This document shows, one piece after another, positions 62,133-64,000 of a DNA stretch of 64,000 nt. Within the stretch, counting starts at the first letter, position 1; each line of letters starts with the position of its first letter. Made by a program: the position numbers and the translations under genes. Origin of the DNA: Actinomadura violacea (GTDB lineage: Bacteria; Actinomycetota; Actinomycetes; Streptosporangiales; Streptosporangiaceae); assembly GCF_017573465.1 (NCBI RefSeq), contig NZ_JAGEPF010000004.1:248001-312000 (forward strand), written 5' to 3'. The notes under the pieces were generated by a model that saw nothing but the letters and a program-made list of their open reading frames with translations, was not told where the DNA came from and made no database searches.

Positions 62133-64000
62133 GTGACGTTCGACGAGGAGTACCGGCGGGAGGTGCTGGAGCCGGCGCGGGCCGCGGGCGACCAGCCGCC
62201 CGAGGACCTGCGCGTCCGGTACGCGCTGGCCGACCCGCTGACCGGGCCGGGCGTCGAGGCGCGGGTGAAGCAGGTGCGGCAGTGCTGGCGGCGGGCCCGC
62301 GGCCAGCTGAAGTACCGCCGGCTGATCGACCGGCTGGAGGCCGAGCACCGGGAGCTGGCGCCGCTGTTCGCCGCCGCCGGGCGCGGCGACCTGCGGGCCC
62401 TGGAGCAGCGGCTCGCCGGCGGCCGGGAGCGCGGCGAGCGGCGCCGCGCGCAGGCCCGCGCCGGGCTGGCGGACGCGGCCGGGTTCCTGCGCATGGTGGC
62501 GCCCGCGGAGGTCGAGGCGATCGCCCGGACGGGCGGCGTCGCGCGCGCCGAGCTGGAGGCGCTGGCCGCCGCGGAGGGCGTGACGGTCCGGGAGCCGGAC
62601 GCGCTGCCGTCCGCCGCGCCGTACCCCGCGTACCGGAAGGTCCGCGAGTCGCTCGGCGTGCTGGGCAAGCGGCACCTGCCGGACTTCCTGTTCGGGGCGC
62701 GGATCGCGGGCCCGATCCGGGTGCTGGACGGGTTCGCCGCGCCCGCGACGCCGGGAGCACCCGGCGCGTCGGCGCTGCGCGGCGGGGTCCTGAAGCTCGA
62801 CGCCGACGCGGTCGCCGCGGCCGGGGACGAGTGGGCGCGGCGCAGCCGCGACACCAGCACCACCCATGCCGGGACGGTCCTCGCGGCGCTGCGGTCGGGC
62901 GCCGACCTCGCCGAGCTCGTCCGGTACGACATCGTGGACCGGCTGCGGGAGCGGTTCCGGCAGCGCGCGTCCGAGCGGGCGCTGCTGCGGTACGCGACCG
63001 AGGACCTCGGCGTCCACGCCGAGGACGCGCGGCGGCTGGTGTTCGCGGTGGTCCGGGAGACCGGGCTGGGCCCGGGCGGCGGCCTGGCCGGGCGGTTGCG
63101 CGCGCTGCTGGACGCGGGCGAGGTGTTCGCGGCGGCGGAGCTGGCGGACGCGTCCGGGGTCCCGGCGGCCGCTCAGGGCGATCCGGCGGAGGAGGAGGTG
63201 CTCGCCGCGGAGGCGCGGCACCGCCTCGACACGGCGCTGCGGCTGCGCGAGACCGCCGCGGCCGAGCCCGACCCGGACCGGGCGTGGCGGCTGCTCGCGG
63301 ACGCGCTGCGGCTCGTCCGGGACCTGCCCGGCGCCCGCGACCACCAGCAGCGGCTGCCGCCGCGGCCCGTCCCTTCGCTGCGCGCGGACATCGACACGGG
63401 CGCCGTGCGGCTGTCCTGGGAGCCGTCGCCGTCGACCGGCGGCGAGATCGAGTACGCGCTGGTGCGGCGGGCCGGGCGCCCGCCGCGCGGCGCGGGCGAC
63501 GGCGACGCGGTCGACGGGGAGCGCGACGAGCGGCCGCCGGTGAACGTCCCGCTGTACTACGGCGCGGTCGCGGTGCGCGGCGAGGCCGCCGCGCCGCCCG
63601 CCGTGGCGGGGCCGGTCGTCGTGCGGCCGGAGCCGGCCGAGGTCGAGCTGCTGTCCGGGGACGGGCAGGTCACCGGCCGGTGGCGGTGCCCGGCGGAGGC
63701 GGCGCGGGTCGTCGTCGTCCGGGACGGGACGCCGGTCGAGGCGGGCCGCGACGGGTTCCGCGAGCGGGTGCCGAACGGCCGCACGCACCACTACCTGGTC
63801 AGCGCCGTCTACCTGGACGAGGCGGGCCGGGAGGTCGCCACGCCGGGCGTGCGGGCGTCGGTGACGCCGAGCGCGCCGCCCGTGCCGGTCTACGAGCTGG
63901 CCGCCGAGCCCGACCCGGCCGACCCCGGCCTGCTGCGGGTGCGGTTCGCGCCGCCCGCGCACGGGACGGCGGAGCTGGTGCTGTCGGCGGGGCCGCCGCC
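62133..64000 (+). CDS. Large protein of the Hsp70 operon, function unknown (3' end outside the window)
   Basis: About 622 residues are visible and the frame is open at the right edge. The N-terminus (FDEEYRREVLEPARAAG, QVRQCWRRARGQLKYRRLID) is helical and could bind Hsp70, although no J-domain HPD is present. A helical, Ala/Arg/Glu-rich middle follows. From about residue 410, beta-rich blocks (VRLSWEPSPSTGGEIEYALV, PNGRTHHYLVSAVYLDEAG) look like fibronectin type III repeats. The start is uncertain: GTG 62133 has only a distant GAGGG. It is 16 bp after the Hsp70 stop and so co-transcribed. I do not recognise a named family. Confidence 0.65.
   Translation, partial: MTFDEEYRREVLEPARAAGDQPPEDLRVRYALADPLTGPGVEARVKQVRQCWRRARGQLKYRRLIDRLEAEHRELAPLFAAAGRGDLRALEQRLAGGRERGERRRAQARAGLADAAGFLRMVAPAEVEAIARTGGVARAELEALAAAEGVTVREPDALPSAAPYPAYRKVRESLGVLGKRHLPDFLFGARIAGPIRVLDGFAAPATPGAPGASALRGGVLKLDADAVAAAGDEWARRSRDTSTTHAGTVLAALRSGADLAELVRYDIVDRLRERFRQRASERALLRYATEDLGVHAEDARRLVFAVVRETGLGPGGGLAGRLRALLDAGEVFAAAELADASGVPAAAQGDPAEEEVLAAEARHRLDTALRLRETAAAEPDPDRAWRLLADALRLVRDLPGARDHQQRLPPRPVPSLRADIDTGAVRLSWEPSPSTGGEIEYALVRRAGRPPRGAGDGDAVDGERDERPPVNVPLYYGAVAVRGEAAAPPAVAGPVVVRPEPAEVELLSGDGQVTGRWRCPAEAARVVVVRDGTPVEAGRDGFRERVPNGRTHHYLVSAVYLDEAGREVATPGVRASVTPSAPPVPVYELAAEPDPADPGLLRVRFAPPAHGTAELVLSAGPP

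Overview
The window is very GC-rich, with frequent GTG starts, short 4-bp gene overlaps, MbtH/NRPS genes, F420-type enzymes and an Mce-type ATPase. This points to a filamentous actinomycete chromosome. Actinomadura or a relative would fit, but nothing here fixes the genus. I see no tRNA, rRNA, CRISPR array or insertion sequence.

Layout. (1) 1-4750: a tight plus-strand operon with a cucumopine-synthase-like protein (5' end possibly off-window), a DAO-type FAD oxidase, a P450 and an AMP-forming ligase, joined by ATGA/GTGA overlaps. (2) 4828-9847: a large LuxR-type ATPase regulator coupled to a predicted beta-propeller protein. (3) 9836-10962: hairpins, a degenerate 13-bp tandem repeat, then a deazaflavin-dependent reductase fused to a hemerythrin domain. 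(4) 10991-15152: an aromatic meta-cleavage operon (hydroxylase, extradiol dioxygenase, C-C hydrolase) facing its TetR regulator across a palindromic operator. (5) 15192-19144: two oxidoreductases behind a promoter carrying a KstR-type box, an ornithine-cyclodeaminase-family gene and an Mkl/MlaF-like ATPase. (6) 19468-20535: a secreted S1 protease. (7) 20654-47760: a non-ribosomal peptide cluster. (8) 47807-55569: mixed housekeeping and accessory genes. (9) 55603-58838: aldolase, sugar kinase and acyl-CoA synthetase. (10) 58914-64000: an ACT protein and, divergently, a GrpE / lidless Hsp70 / large unknown-protein operon that runs off the window.

The NRPS cluster is the main discovery. Three megasynthases read in order 33884-43462, 26154-33887, 22228-26169 (minus strand) and give six modules: C-A-T / C-(A C-terminal fragment)-T / C-A(Thr)-T-E // C-A-T / C-A(Thr)-T-E // C-A-T-TE. 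MbtH, a GNAT enzyme and a type II thioesterase follow. Module 2 has lost its adenylation core and keeps only the small C-terminal subdomain, which contains the catalytic lysine. A separate gene at 43946-45463 encodes exactly the missing core, stopping just after motif A8. Next to it are SbnA- and SbnB-like genes that make L-2,3-diaminopropionate (Dap), and the core's specificity residues are acidic. I infer a split, trans-reconstituted, Dap-activating adenylation domain and a peptide of the form X1-Dap-D-Thr-X4-D-Thr-X6. X1 may be acylated, because the first C domain is EntF-like.

Regulatory signals seen by eye: a KstR-type box, a KstR2-like box, two other palindromic operators, a good sigma-70-type promoter at 52328-52356, a strong bidirectional terminator at 47771-47805, and two related long palindromes (20597-20646 and 57241-57300). 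The two palindromes share a 19-mer and each sits between convergent genes.
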